From the NCBI GenBank assembly GCA_021399445.1, contig JAJTUQ010000004.1:2914001-2978000 (forward strand): 64,000 nt of DNA. Direction: 5' to 3'. Shown piece after piece: positions 47,773-60,273 of this stretch; the first letter of the stretch is position 1; each line of letters opens with the position of its first letter. Under the pieces are notes generated by a model, which ran no database searches, was not told where the DNA came from, and worked only from the letters and a program-made list of their open reading frames with translations. The position numbers were made by a program, and so were the translations under genes. This DNA comes from Xylogone sp. PMI_703 (Eukaryota > Ascomycota > Leotiomycetes).

Positions 47773-48636
47773 ATTAATGATGGGAAAGCCGACGACACTG
47801 ACTGCGTCTCGAAAATAGGGATATGAAGGGGAGAGATAGCCGCTGCAGTCTATTTCTCCACCCAAAACCCAATTCCCAGCTCCGACTTCTACATAGGAAG
47901 CTTGTGATCTTAGGGGAGATTTGTGACCAAAAATCAAAATATCTTGAATTAAAAGCTCATTTTGCCAGGCTTTGGGATCCTTACCTTCTTCTTCTTTCTA
48001 GGATCCTTGATAAAGCTCTGCGACTACTTGCATTTGCAGTTTGCGTGCATTTTACTATTGTTAGCCTTGGGTGTTTTTTCGTCAATTGAGAAAAAAGTGT
48101 TGTATAGCTGGATAATGAATTTCATGGTCTCTGATGCAATTGAAGGATACCTGTTCTAATCTTTATGCATCTGTCTCTATCTTATTTATGTGGTTCGTGA
48201 TTCGTGATTGTATAATGAATATGTACAACTCGGTATATTCCCTTATAAGTCTACGCTAAGACTTAGAGGATGGGCGATCCGTTAACGTAACAGGGAGTTC
48301 ACTATTGATTCCATTACGCCACACAGAGATTGCATATCAGATCATACATGATTACTTATGATTTGTGTAGTATTTCTACTAGTAGTAGGAAGCGCTGGTA
48401 TGACAACCTACGCTAAAATACACAGAAAAGTCCCAGGGCTCCACTATGATTAGCGGGAGCAAGCAGAAACGCTTCTGTTCCAAACTGCCATGGAAAATAA
48501 AATGGGAGGAGGATCAGAAATGTGGCTGCCATGAACTAAAGCCACTTATGGCAAAGCCTAGCAAATGCAAAAGAAACTCGTACAAAGAGACCAACAAGCA
48601 ACCGTTGTGCGAAGAAAGAAGTGATGTCTGTATGCC
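47773..48636. other. Convergent intergenic region
   Basis: About 860 bp between the stops of ILV2 (+) and NST1 (-). AT-rich, with short unsupported open frames at 47823-48159 (+) and 48446-48640 (+). Presumably 3' untranslated DNA of both genes. Confidence 0.4.
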
Positions 48637-51600
48637 TTAAAATCCACCTTGTGTTAGGCCCGGAGGAGGACCTGGGAACCGTGAGATGCCGCCACTGCCT
48701 ACTATGGGGCTTCCTATTTCTCCTGGCGCGCCTACTGGACGATGATTTACGGGAGCATCTGATTCGTAGCGGATCGAGATGTGGCCAGCATCATTACGGA
48801 CGTCAAAAGAGCCGCCGCCATTTATGGAATTTCCCTCTGTATCACAAATGTCAAGGAGCTCTTTCTCGGACACTGATTCATCTCGAGAAACATGTAGCAG
48901 ATCCATCTGTTCCTTCACAGCATTGATATCAAAAAATCCATCGGACGTCGAGCCTTGTAGATTTCTACACGCCTTAATCATCATCAAACGAATCGCGACA
49001 GAACGAGGCTGCGTAGGTCGAATTGGTGGTGGTGCACCAACTGAAGAGAAAGATCCATTAACAGGTGGCCATCCTCCCATAAAACTCGATCCAGGTAGCG
49101 AAGTACCGAACGGATTTGGTGGGGTTCCCCACGTATTATACGAAGAGAGAGGACTGGGAAATCCAGCGGACTCTATTCCAAATGGTACAGATGGTATATA
49201 ACTTTGTCGAGACATACCACTCATCCTTCTTGGTACACTGCCAGGAGCGATTGGCTCGTCAGAATCATCCAACAATGCACTGCTTCCTAGATGGTTACTC
49301 AAATCATCCATATCAGGTTTGCCCATTTGATCACCCGGTCGCTGACCGTGAACCACGCTGGCCGGTCTTCCTATAGGAGCTGGCCGTGCAATAGGCTGTG
49401 CTGGAGGACCACCGTTATGGGATTCAAAAGGTTTATCATAAGAAGCTGAACTCTGTCGCGAATGAGATGGTGGAGGTCCAGCATCCTTAGGCAACCCGAA
49501 AGGTTGTCCGATTCCACCGAACGGTCCATTCGGCAATTGTGGTGGAAATCCCGGTGGTCCGTGTGGTAATGAAAAGCCTCTGCCTTGTGGTACTGGGGGC
49601 ATTATACCGGGATGCATAGGCATGCCATTTGGAGGTCTAAATTGGCCACCCATAGCCTGAGCGAATATCGGGTCATGATGCATCCGAGAACCAAAACCAG
49701 GAGCTCCAACCGGCGGCATGCCAGGTTGAAATGGACTCATACCTAGTGGTGGGACAAAGGATCCAGGAAGCATACCAGGAGGCGCTTTTAATGCCGAATG
49801 CATTGGCGAGGTAGCTTGCGGATGATGCAGAAACGGTAATGGACCTTGAGCCTTCCCAAGCGGCCCAATTGGACCAGGGCTGTCTTGCGATGGGGTTGAT
49901 GTATTCGGCGAATCATGAGTACTCTTGTTGGCCGTCTGAGGAGTAGCAGGGACAGATGAATTGGATTCTTGCTGCGATGAGGTTCGAAGTTTCATCGGCG
50001 TTGGTGCTTTTGGAACAGCGGGTATCGCAACTGGAATATGAGGAGAGGCTATTACCGTGGGTTGTCCATGAACGTTGGTCGGGAGAGAACCCGATTGCGA
50101 AGGTTGCGCTCGTTTTGAGACTTGAAGGATTGGTGTCACTACTTGGACTGCAGGTTGCTGGGATGCTTGGTCTTTAGCATTAGTAGCGACCTCCTTCTCT
50201 TTCTTTTCCCTCTCAAGCTTCTCTTTCCGCTCCCTAGCTTCTCGATCCTTGGCTTCTCTAGCTTCCTTTTCTCGTTGCCTCTGCTCTTCCTTTTCCTTTC
50301 TTTCTCGCTCCTTTATCTCTCGTGCCTTTCGTTCGATTTCAGCTTGCCGTTCGCGTTGTTCTTGTATCCTACGTTGCTTTTCGGCTTCTTTCCTCAGGCG
50401 CTCTTCTTCTTCTGCTTTCTTTTGAGCCTCCTTCTTCTTTCGTTTTTCTTCAGCCTTTAAGCGCTGTTCTTCGGCCTTCTTGGCTTCGGCCTCACGGAGA
50501 GCAGCTTCTTCAGCGGCCTTTTCAGCCTCCTTTCTTGCTTTCTCCTCTGCGAGAGCTTGCTTTTTCTGTTGTAGCTTATCTTTCCTCTTCTGCGCATCCT
50601 TAGCTTTCTTGGCCTTCTTCTGGGAGTCGGCTCGACTCTCCTCCTCGAGTTCTTCAAGAAGCTTCTGCTGCCGCTCTTTGGCTACCTTTTCCTTATAGGC
50701 AGTTAATACTCTTTGTTCAAACATCCGAGCTGCAAATATCTGGAACATTCGTCGTCCTTCCTCCATTCGCTGCTCTTCAGTCATTGTATCCTAGGATCAC
50801 GTTAAAATTGTTCCGACCCTGTCACCAACATTTCCAAGTACGTACTATTTCCTCTTCATCGTAGTCCTCATCTTGGCTGTCATAATCATCCTCTTCTTCC
50901 TCTTCGTCGTCATATTCTTCTTCATCTGGGAGAGGGGGGTGATTATGGGTGTGATTATGTGTATGCATGGGTAGGTTTGGAGGGTGTCCATAACTGTTAG
51001 CATATTGCTCCCTAGCATCTTCTTCCCGTGCCATTCGACGCTCTGCAAGCTGTTCCATCATCTCAATAAATTTCTTGCCATCATTTTTCAAGAGGTCATC
51101 CGCAACTGTCAAGATACCACCTGGTAAAATATCAGCAATGCTCGTAAAATATCTCTCTAAGAAACAAACCCTGAACAGTGAGACTATTTCCGAAATTAAA
51201 GAAATCTGTAGCATGACCTCGAGGAAGCTCTTCTGGCTCATCTTCGCTATAGTCATCGTCATCCACGTCGTCTTCACTATATTCATCATCTATCTCATCG
51301 TCTTCCTCATCGCCAAGCTGTTCTACTATTCGCCCACGTGATGGATGTCGACCATGAAATGCAGGAGGTAGTCTATTTGGAGGTTGCAAGCCATTCATTG
51401 CTCCGAACCGGCGAGGTGGTGGAATCATTGGAGGGCCATCTCCCTGTTGGTGGTTGGCGTACTGTTCGAGCTCTTCGTAATACGCATCATAAAGCACCTC
51501 TAGCTCTTCCTCAATGGCCGTTCGCTTCCTTCCACATACAGTACAACTACAGGAGTGCTTTTGCTGTTCCTTCATCTTCTTTAGCACAGCGTCCTTCTCA

Positions 51601-52358
51601 ACTTTGACCAAAGACTTCCGTTCATCTTCACCAAGCGATAACCAGAATTCCTTAATCCTTTCACGTTCCTCTTGGGAAGAGGTGTTCCATATCTTTTCCT
51701 TAGAAATACCAGGACCACGTTGCGTCGAGGGTTGCAGAGGAGGCAGCTGTGGAGATTGGTCATTCGAGATACCGTTCGTTGCCGTAGGGAAGTTATCTGT
51801 GCTTCCTGCCTGGTTGCCTTTCGATTTCTTCTTCTTCTTCGACTTCTTGGGCGTTGTCGTGGGTGCAGGCGGCGGCGGCGGAGGTATTGCATAGCCGTTG
51901 ATAGATGAGCCGTCATGTCCATAGGAACCGGAATAGCTATTGGCCTCATCTTCACTATAGTAAGGATCGTCTCCCTCTTGGTATGTGTATTGACCATTTT
52001 GTCCTGGCCGCTCGTCCAGCCCATGTTCGCGGAACCGAGCCTCGAGGTCTTGCATCTGCTTTTGGGCGCCATTTGATAGCTGCTCGGCGGCGAGCTTAGC
52101 GGCCTGTTTCTGTCGCCGCTTCTGTTTCTTGCGATTCACCGGTGGAGCGCCGCTACTTTCTCTCGGTTGCACAGCCATCTGGCCGTTGGTCTTGGTGGTG
52201 GTGTCAGGCATTGAGGGGGAGGGCTGCGCAGAATCACTTCCGTTCACAACCTTGGGGATGGTGATGAACTTGGAACCATCCTTATTTGTATACTTGGCCG
52301 TGGCTTTCGATGTTGGCAAACCTGGGGATTGGGGAGCTTGCCGTTGGTTTGCGAGCAT
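48637..52358 (-). CDS. NST1: Stress response protein NST1
   Basis: Three exons, 52358-51170, 51120-50846 and 50790-48637, 1205 aa. The start [12 protein letters not shown] is the first in-frame ATG. Order of segments: a disordered N-terminus; basic [17 protein letters not shown]; a Cys pair in '[18 protein letters not shown]'; a long acidic tract with a His-rich patch; '[27 protein letters not shown]'; a Lys/Glu/Arg coiled coil of about 200 residues; then a Pro/Gly/Met-rich low-complexity tail. This is the fungal NST1 architecture (negatively affects salt tolerance in yeast; a P-body component in fission yeast). Donor/acceptor phases agree (3618 nt). Confidence 0.93.
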
Positions 52359-53887
52359 TCCGGATATCGCCAGGGCTTCCGCGTCGTGAGCGCGAGCAGA
52401 CGACAGCAAAAAACTCAGAGCACGAGAGATCTATACACCTCCAGATTCTCGCGAGGGTATATCAATAGCTAGTAGTGGCAGGAAAAGGAAATACGCGGCT
52501 GAGGGAGTTGAGGATCACGATATTGCCCCGCCAAGGTCCTTTGATCGGAGAGCCTCAGATGGCACAGCGAGGGGTTCGGGTAGTGGCTCGAAGAAGGCGG
52601 GAGCAATCCACAGCGGCTGTCAAGTTGAGGCAATGCTACTCGTATCGATCGGTAGAGAGTCGTGTTGGTAGAATGCGGAGGACCAGAGAGATTGAAATCG
52701 TTTGTACCTCTGAAGTCCGTTGTTGAAGAAGTGGCTTGCACAGCGCCTCAGGCACAAGCGTTTCCCGTGCGGCTAAGTAGCGTGCGCGTGCTGGACCAGA
52801 AGAAGCCGGCGTGGATTGGGAGGGAAGGCCACAGAGAGAAATCTCGCTATTTTTGAGCCCCAGCAGCGGTTGCCTCAGCGCCTGTAGGCCCTGGATTGCT
52901 CTCTTTTCGCGCCGCGCGTGGGACTCACGAGGCAACGGACCTGGTGATAGGCAATAATTAACAATTATGCCTCGTCGCGATTTGACTGCGTATTCTCTTA
53001 TTATCTCGCCTCTCTCGCTCTAACCGTCCACTTCCTCGGGGATATTCCCTTTTTTAATGTCTCAGCTACGGTATCTATACGAACTCGAGTGCCCGTGGTC
53101 TCTTTGACACAAACCCGTACCAGCTACTATTTACGGTCCAACAATCTTGTGTTCCCAAGTCTTTGTTCGCATCCGCCTAAATATGGATTCTGGCACAAGG
53201 CTCGCCCGGCTGTAGACGCCGAGCGATGCCAGACAAAGATAAGATTGCAGGAGGCACAGGACAGTACAGAGGTACATCGGAATGCCCGCAATCTTCATGC
53301 AGACAAAGCAGCAGGCCTGGTACCTACATCCGTACAGTACGTGCCTACCTTGTGGGACTCTGTCACTGACTGGCCCTTGATCTGGCCCGCCCGTCGTCAG
53401 TCGTCATTGCTGGTAACTCACTGCGCAGCCGTCATTGTTGTCACTGCTACTTGCTGTACTACTTAGGCCCGTTCCAGAGCTTGCAGGACGCACGGGTCGC
53501 CCGACTCAGCCCCGTGCTTCCCATTTTAGACGGTCCTCTTCAACTGTAACTGTACTTCTACAAACCTTCAACTTTTTTGTCTACGGCTGTAACTCTCTTC
53601 TCCTGCTTGTTTTGACGGAGATTGATGCTCATCCATCCTCTCGGCGTGGCCATCATCTGAACTTTCGCATTCGCTGCCATCTCCCTACATCCGTTCCGAG
53701 CTGCCGCTGTCTGGATCGCTACGCTGCTTCCGCCCCCCAGCTCAACCCCTCCCGACGTCTTCCACGTGTGACTAGAAGCTTTCAATAAGGAATCCTTATT
53801 ACCATACCTCTATTTCAACATCGTTTGCCCCCTTCTGCAACTGGGGCTTGAACTGCTCCCAAGCAGATTCCTGCACTCCGGGAGACA
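52359..53887. promoter_or_regulatory. Divergent promoter region NST1 / RHO2
   Basis: About 1.5 kb between opposite start codons, GC-richer than most gaps here. The RHO2 side has long CT-rich leader-like tracts (about 53480-53860). Open frames such as 53089-53466 (+) and 52469-52741 (-) have no family resemblance. Confidence 0.4.
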
Positions 53888-54914
53888 ATGGCTCAGCAGT
53901 CAGGACAAAATGTTATGCGAAGGTATGTCGGACGATTTTGAGGGAACGTCACGCTTGAGGGAGAAGCTGCAAGTACATTGCTACATGGGCTTGCTGAGTT
54001 GTCTTGAGCGAACGGACCCGATGCATGGCCATCGAAGAGTCAGATCATTTGTCAGCGTGCAGAATTGGGGTTATCTTTACATCTACTTGTTTCTTTTCCA
54101 AACTATTCCAACCAATATCTGACCGGCTCCATGGGAATTCTAACATCTTTTTGCCAGGAAACTGGTCATTATAGGTGACGGTGCCTGCGGGAAAACTAGT
54201 TTACTCAGCGTGTTTACACTTGGTTACTTTCCTACAGTAAGCCCCTCTTTGACCCTCCTGTCTTGCGATCTGGTGATGACATTTGCTGACAACTCTATTA
54301 TAGCACTATGTATGTATTTCATATCCAAGTTTCACAAAACCATGTGTCGCCTTGCTGCTCCCGATTATGTCTGACAGTATTAGGTCCCCACAGTATTCGA
54401 GAACTACGTAACAGACTGCAGGGTTGACGGCAGATCCGTACAGTTGGCGTTATGGGATACAGCAGGTCAAGAGGACTATGAAAGATTGAGACCTCTAGCA
54501 TATGCGAAGGCACACGTTATTCTCATAGGGTTTGCCATTGACACCCCGGATTCTCTAGACAACGTCAAACACAAAGTAAGCCGGCCTCACACCAGTAGTT
54601 GAATCAATACTGACCCAATCCAGTGGGTTGAAGAGGCAACCGAACGATGTCCTGATGTACCAATCATCCTAGTAGGATTGAAGAAAGATCTCCGAGAAGA
54701 CCCTGTTGCTATTGAAGAAATGCGAAAGAAGTCGCTGCGTTTTGTTACAAGTAGAGAAGCAACCGAGATTGGACATGAAATTGGAGCCAGAAAATATTTG
54801 GAATGCTCCTCCCTAACTGGCGAGGGCGTCGATGACGTTTTTGAAGCGGCAACAAGAGCAGCTTTACTTACATTCGAAAAGGGCGAAGGTGGAGGATGCT
54901 GCGTCATACTATAA
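53888..54914 (+). CDS. RHO2: Rho-type small GTPase RHO2
   Basis: Five exons: 53888-53922, 54158-54236, 54304-54309 (6 nt), 54384-54575 and 54624-54914, 200 aa. G boxes: G1 GDGACGKTS, switch [15 protein letters not shown]3 [15 protein letters not shown]4 position LKKD and G5 ECSSL. The insert region [13 protein letters not shown] and the end GGCCVIL, a CaaX box (CVIL) for geranylgeranylation preceded by another Cys, fit fungal Rho2. Rho2 signals to cell wall synthesis and polarity at the plasma membrane. The 6-nt exon supplies His-Tyr of switch I; without it the effector loop is two residues short. The first intron is 235 nt. Confidence 0.94.
54304..54309 (+). other. RHO2: Six-nucleotide microexon of RHO2
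   Basis: CACTAT (His-Tyr) lies between an acceptor CTATTATAG and a consensus donor GTATGT. Its flanking introns are 67 nt and 74 nt. Both neighbouring exons end on codon borders, so the microexon is symmetric and its loss would not shift the frame. Confidence 0.8.
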
Positions 54915-55465
54915 ACTTATCAGGTAGGGGAATTATTCGGAGTCAAGGACAGACCAGGGTGAGACCAAAAAGGTTAGAACAGCAAATGGGTTTTAAGGGC
55001 AATTTATTTGGGAAAAGGAACAACTGGGATGAAATCATCGCTGTCTAATCACGACGGGAAGCAGGTGCAGCCAAAATCTCCGTTGGGGGGGGTTTATCTG
55101 GATTTTTTTTCTTACAGCATTTGTCGGGTGTTTTTGCTTTTTATATGCCGCGTCGTTCTCAGGGTCCCAGAGATCAAAAAACAGAAGGCCCGGATACTAT
55201 CTGCTCTCCTTTGTTGAACAAGATACAGCTTTTAATGACTGTTCGCGGATAGTTACACGCTCCTTTTCTTAATTTCACTAACCCCTACAAAAAAGGGAAG
55301 AGTACCTGGAAGGTCTCCGATAGTATTCATGGAGATTATTGTACATAGAAAAAAATTAACTACAACAAATACATCGGATCAGATGGGAAATCTTGACTCC
55401 CTAGCTCATTTTTGTTATACAATTCCTCATAAAGCCGTAACCCAAAAGTCTATAAATGCGCTTCT
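54915..55465. other. Convergent intergenic region
   Basis: About 550 bp between the stops of RHO2 (+) and the mL40 gene (-). Contains runs such as ggggggg near 55084 and poly-T. No gene seen. Confidence 0.4.
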
Positions 55466-56106
55466 TCATCTCGTCCATGCGTGGTTCCAGGCCACCTTTC
55501 CTGGAGTCTCTGTCTGGTGTCTTGCGTATTCAATGGGTACCCCTCCATGTCCAAAAATTCCCTTCTTCTCCATCGCAATTCGATACAGCCTTCCAGCATC
55601 CTTTGTGCCCGGCGGATCCAGTAACCGGAGCTCCTCACATGCATCAGACATACTTTGGTACATCCTATTTTGATTTTACACACGTCAGTATTTCCTAGTC
55701 TATATAACTAAAATCCCCCCCGCCAGAATATTCTGCAAAAGACGAGGCTCATAACGCGGGATGAATTTTACCTCTGCAATTCAGTCTGCTCCTTCTCCAT
55801 CGTCTTCCGTCGAGTTAACAACCACGCTCGATGAATTGTCCAATGTCTTAGTGCTCGTAAACGACTTAATCGCAAAGGACGGGGCGTTTGGGGGTGTTGT
55901 AGGTGGTATCTGATCAGTGTGACTCGATTGTCTCTCTTGGGCTTTCCTTTCTTGCCGCCGCCTGCGAGAAGGGAGGGGCTGGTGCTGAAGGACTTCAATA
56001 GTGGATTGGGGATTGTGGTTGAGGGGAGAGCCTTGGACGTGAGACGGAAGCTTTGCAGGATTGGAGTGAGGAGTTTGAATAGTGGTGAGGGACTGAGCGG
56101 CGCCAT
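55466..56106 (-). CDS. MRPL28: Mitochondrial large-subunit ribosomal protein mL40 (MRPL28)
   Basis: Two exons, 56106-55772 and 55664-55466, 177 aa. The first 60 residues look like a mitochondrial presequence (MAPLSPSPLFKLL... SFSTSPSLLAGG). The conserved core follows: 'RVTLIRYHLQHPQTPRPLRLSRLRALRHWTIHRAW', then a helical segment and 'VPIEYARHQTETP...WNHAWTR' at the end. This is the fungal mL40/L28 protein of the mitochondrial 54S subunit. An in-frame upstream ATG (56193) would add 29 residues; the internal one gives the usual presequence. Another frame is also open over exon 1 but has no homologue pattern. Confidence 0.9.
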
Positions 56107-56451
56107 TGCTGCGGCTTTGCTGGAGAGCTTCTGGGTCGTCGAATTGCGGGCGTGGTACTTGCTGGGGTTCTTTGAAGCTCGAGATAAATTCAATTCGAGT
56201 CACGTGTGGGGTTATGGCGGGGGAGAGGAACCATTCATGCGGTGTTTAGACTATCCGTGGACTAAACAACACTACCCTATCCATTGGCTGATATTTTCCA
56301 ACCTAGCTCAATTCTAAGATCTATCGGCAAGCTTGATTGGGTTACCGGCAACAACACATCATTATCTCATAGTGCGGCTGGTTTACTGGTATTTATTGAT
56401 TGTGTCGAGCTCGATCTGACAGCTATGAGACAATCTTTCAATGAGGTCGCA
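56107..56451. promoter_or_regulatory. Divergent promoter region mL40 / DUF1749
   Basis: 345 bp between opposite start codons. A CACGTG hexamer lies at about 56202-56207. No other site is recognised. The DUF1749 gene could start at 56425, inside this region. Confidence 0.35.
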
Positions 56452-57595
56452 ATGGCGGCCCCAGCAAGAAGAGGAATCACTCACCAGTTTCTAGATCAAC
56501 ATAAAGACAAGTTTGTAAGTTCTAGACATCCAATTGCTAGTTTCAGCGTTATGTTACCTCCACCATGCCGAATAATTATAAGATTCATAATGTCGCTCAA
56601 TGCATTTTAATCATTACAACTTATAAGTCTATTGTCATGTTATTTTGTTTTTCTGACTCAAGTTTCCCTGATAATTTCATAAACACAAATGACAGGCCCT
56701 CAATTGAGCCTATACTAACCAGAAATAGCCTCACCGTCTCGTAGCTTTCGAGCACACTCCCAATGAATCCACAAAAACACCTAAAAACATCCTCCTCTTC
56801 ATAGGAGGTTTATTTGACGGTCTTCTAACCATTCCCTATCCATCCAAGATCTCCGATGCTCTACCTGCGGATTGGACCCTAGCTGAAGTCATTCTCTCCT
56901 CATCCTACAGCGGATGGGGAACCGCATCTCTAGCTCAGGATGCCCGGCAAATCTCCCAATGCGTGCAGTACTTCCGTACCATCAAATCAGGAAAGATAGT
57001 CATCATGGGCCATTCCACCGGGTGTCAGGACGTCATGGAATATCTCACCGGCCCGGGCCACGAGAAAAGAGCTTCGGTTGATGGAGCTCTCATTCAGGCC
57101 CCAGCCAGCGATCGTGAGGCCATGGAGATGCTGCTTGACCCTAAGATTTTAAAGGAGAGCTGCCTCGTAGCGCAAGCTATGGTTGCATCGGGCCACGGCG
57201 AGGAGATTTTGCCATCAAGGGAGACTGCATCGTTCTTCCCCGCTCCTGTCTGTGCTCGGAGATGGTTATCGCTCGCAAGTCCTAATCATGATGGAGAAGA
57301 TGATTATTTCAGTTCTGATTTAACTGATGAGCAACTTATGAAGTCGTTTGGGAGCTTGCCTGCCGGGTCACCTCTATGCATTTTATACTCAGGGAATGAT
57401 GAGTACGTGCCAAAGTGGATTGACAAGAATAAACTAATACAGAGGTGGATTGATATTTCGAAAAAAGGGAACGGAAAAGTAGATGAGAAGTACACTGGCG
57501 TCATGGAAGGTGCGACCCATAACTTGGATGGAAATCCTGACGAAGTTGTGCATGGTTTGGTAAATAGAGTTGTAGGTTTCTTGAGTGAACTGTAA
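56452..57595 (+). CDS. DUF1749 alpha/beta-hydrolase (SidJ-like family)
   Basis: Two exons, 56452-56514 and 56729-57595, 309 aa (318 if the ATG at 56425 is used). The alpha/beta-hydrolase outline is visible: 'NILLFIGGLFDGL' near residue 45, the nucleophile elbow MGHSTGCQD (about residue 119), acid-region 'ILYSGNDEYVPKWID', and the catalytic His in GATHNLDG near the C-terminus. DUF1749 includes the siderophore-hydrolysing esterase SidJ of Aspergillus, but many members are uncharacterised, so the substrate is open. No signal peptide is present, suggesting a cytosolic enzyme. The intron of 214 nt ends AAATAG|CCT and keeps phase. Confidence 0.85.
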
Positions 57596-57970
57596 CTCTA
57601 GTTGAGTTGGTTCGATGTATATCAAATTCGCGAGAAAGATGTCGTTGCAGGTATACCTGAGGGAAATTCCTCCTCATAAGAGGATAAGATGATGAACGAC
57701 TCCTTCAATAACCGTGTAACAGTCTAGCTTGGTTTCTCGATCATGGATGTCAGATAATAAACTGGATCCTCCAGATTAAAATGCTATCACATGTCCATAA
57801 CCAAGTATTGAGAGATAGTCTGGTTGATTCCCATTTATACAGTAGTTTCATAATTACACCGCCAACTCTCATAGCAGAGTTTGATTATTACCTGGTGATG
57901 TCGAAATCAGCGAAGATTCCATAACTCACCATAATCTCATTCTATGAAATTTCCTTTTGTAAACTCCCAA
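57596..57970. other. Convergent intergenic region
   Basis: 375 AT-rich bp between the stops of the DUF1749 gene (+) and the RING-CH gene (-). No gene seen; presumed 3' untranslated DNA. Confidence 0.35.
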
Positions 57971-59567
57971 TTATTTCCGGTTCTTTTTCACATAATCGAC
58001 AATGTTCCACTTCCTGAAGTCCCTTGCCTTCTTCCATTTACAGTACAGAATAATCGCATCTTTCAATACGACGAACAAACAACCTCCTATTATAGATCTT
58101 CCCCATTTTTCTTGTAGCAAACCACCACTGGAATTGGCAAGTCGACCCCTTCCAGCCTGCTTTACAACAAATCTCGCAGGTAAGGCGAGTTTTAATAAAT
58201 CGCCCATTATCGAGGAGATCGCGGGCAAGAATAAAGCACCCATAACCGATGAAGCAATACTTGACGTAGAAATGTTCCTTCGAACCTCCCAACCTTGAGC
58301 CGGCTGCTCTCCCTGGGGATTCTGTCCCTCTACATTTGCCTGTCCGTCTCCAGGCTGTTGTCCATTTCCAACAGGGCCATTTTGACGCGGAGGATTTGGG
58401 AAATCATCCATGCGGGCATTTATTTCGACTTGTAGTTCAAATAGTTCATTCTCAACTCTCTCAAGCTCCTGGACCACGTCGCCCGCCACATCCTGCTGTC
58501 CTCGCTCTTCGGTTTCCTCATTTCCTTGTCTTCGTTGGACAGCTCTATCCCACTTTTTTTCTAATTCACCAAACGCATGTTTGTACATTTCATTATAAGC
58601 TGATCGGATATACGGTAGGGCCGCGATTGTAAACGAAGGGCTGGGAGGCCAGTGTCGAATATCTCGTGTATCCGTTCGAAATAAGAGGTACTGCACAACT
58701 AGCGTCAGAACTGCTACAGCCATCAAGACTCCGATTGCGACTTACTGAAATTGGAAGAACTGCAAATACATGGTCTACAGAATGCGTTCTAGAGAGAATA
58801 AGGGAAGGAGCAATGAGAGGAAGTCCAATATAGAGCTTCCAGTTCGCCAATGTATCGAAACTGGGGAAGAAAGGATCCATTGGCTCTATCACGGTGGCTA
58901 GAAAGCGACCTACAGCGGTTTCTCGCAATAAGGCATAGAGCCTGGCTTCCTGTGCTCTAGGTGCCAAAATGCGACGAGCTTCCTCGCGTCCAAACACGAG
59001 GTTGATTGTATTCACGCCGTACACGAGTAGTCCAGAGTAGAAGCAACCTGCAACAGCACTGAGAGCTGTGGGTAAGACAAATGCCTTCACTACCCGTTGT
59101 ATCGCATCGACAGTTAAGACGAGATAATCCCTAGGTCTTACCACCTGGATCTCAGCTTTACACTGAGGACAGGCTATGCTCACGGCTGGGGCTAAATCTC
59201 CTGGTCGAGGTGATTCCTGGCTTGCAATCCACTCGATTAAACAAGCTTCATGTGCTTGAAGTGAACACGGACACGGCGATCTCCATTCAGATGTCTCGGG
59301 AGTATCATCTGTATCCTCCTGCTGGCAAATCCAGCAACACCTTGGTTCTCGTTCATCTTTGGGCGGGTCGGTTGATGTGCCGGTCGATACACCGTGAACC
59401 AATGATTTGTTGTCACTAGGGTTGCTCAGTAAGACTGAGTCTCGGTCATCTGAAGCGGAGAAGTTGCTTGAGGCACCATGCTGCAGCTCTTGTTCTGCCG
59501 AGGTCGAAGCAGCTTGCTCGGAAGGGGAAGACCTTCTACGGGACGATTGGGACGATAAAGAAGTCAT
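57971..59567 (-). CDS. RING-CH (MARCH-type) membrane ubiquitin ligase
   Basis: Two exons, 59567-58746 and 58690-57971, 513 aa. A Ser-rich N-terminus precedes a RING-CH finger (about residues 75-140): CCWICQQED, 'SPCPCSLQAHEACLIEWIASQ' and IACPQCKAEI, the C4HC3 arrangement. Three or more hydrophobic segments follow (VLPTALSAVAGCFYSGLLVYGV; LYIGLPLIAPSLIL; VFAVLPISYLLF), then a charged coiled-coil stretch and a last hydrophobic pair. This is the layout of membrane-bound MARCH E3 ligases of the endomembrane system. The start MTSLSSQSSRRR is the first ATG in frame; upstream frame extension has only TTG. Confidence 0.88.
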
Positions 59568-60273
59568 TAAGAAAGAAATTGTAGGCCGCTGAATCGGTTG
59601 ATAACAGTCGTACCGTACAGGTCGGTGTATGAAGGTCGTTGAGAGGCTCAAGGCGGGGCTGCCGGGGAGTAATGCAGGTAGCTCTGACAGGTTCGGCTTA
59701 AACTCTCTTTGACGTCTTTGTCACGCTCGCCGCCTCGGCAGGCGTTGCCATCCTCCACACCGCACGGGGAAACGGATTTTCCGATGCATGAACTGGAAAG
59801 TGTTGACTAGTCCCCAAGAGGCATAGCGAAGGCTTTTGTTGATACTTACTGTACAAATATTATGCGGTAAGCTAGTTATTTCCGAGCAGCAAAACGTCGG
59901 GTTGTTGGATCCTTACTGGTTGAATATCATTGAAGATAAAATTTCCATGCGTACCGGCAATATAATATTGCCGGGCACGAAATTCCGTCGGTCACTGAAT
60001 GCCCAAAGGCCCTGTGTTTGCTGCAGCAGAGCCACGTACTGTGGAGGATTAATGGGCGGCACGGCAAGGCGCTCATAGGGTCGTGGCCACCAAGCCAAGC
60101 CTTGGCTCAAAACTTGCTATCTGCCTCCCATACTAAAATACCGGATCTGTACTCCGTACGGACTACGTCGAGGCAGGTCCCCTTTTTTCGATGGAACTTC
60201 GCACATCCCTCTCCTCCTCAAACTCTGTCAACAAGTAGGAATCTGGCGCCTGCAAATCCCATGTAGTCCAACA
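59568..60273. promoter_or_regulatory. Divergent promoter region RING-CH / GT31
   Basis: About 705 bp between opposite start codons. GC-rich near the RING-CH gene and CT-rich just before the GT31 ATG. Open frames at 59836-60078 and 60018-60266 (+) are unsupported. Confidence 0.4.

Noticed and set aside
48779..52389. Many plus-strand open frames across NST1
   Set aside because: Antisense shadows of low-complexity coding DNA; none shows a domain.
55781..56203. 140-codon minus-strand frame overlapping the mL40 gene
   Set aside because: It is a shadow; the +1 frame encodes the conserved mitoribosomal protein and splices in phase to its second exon.
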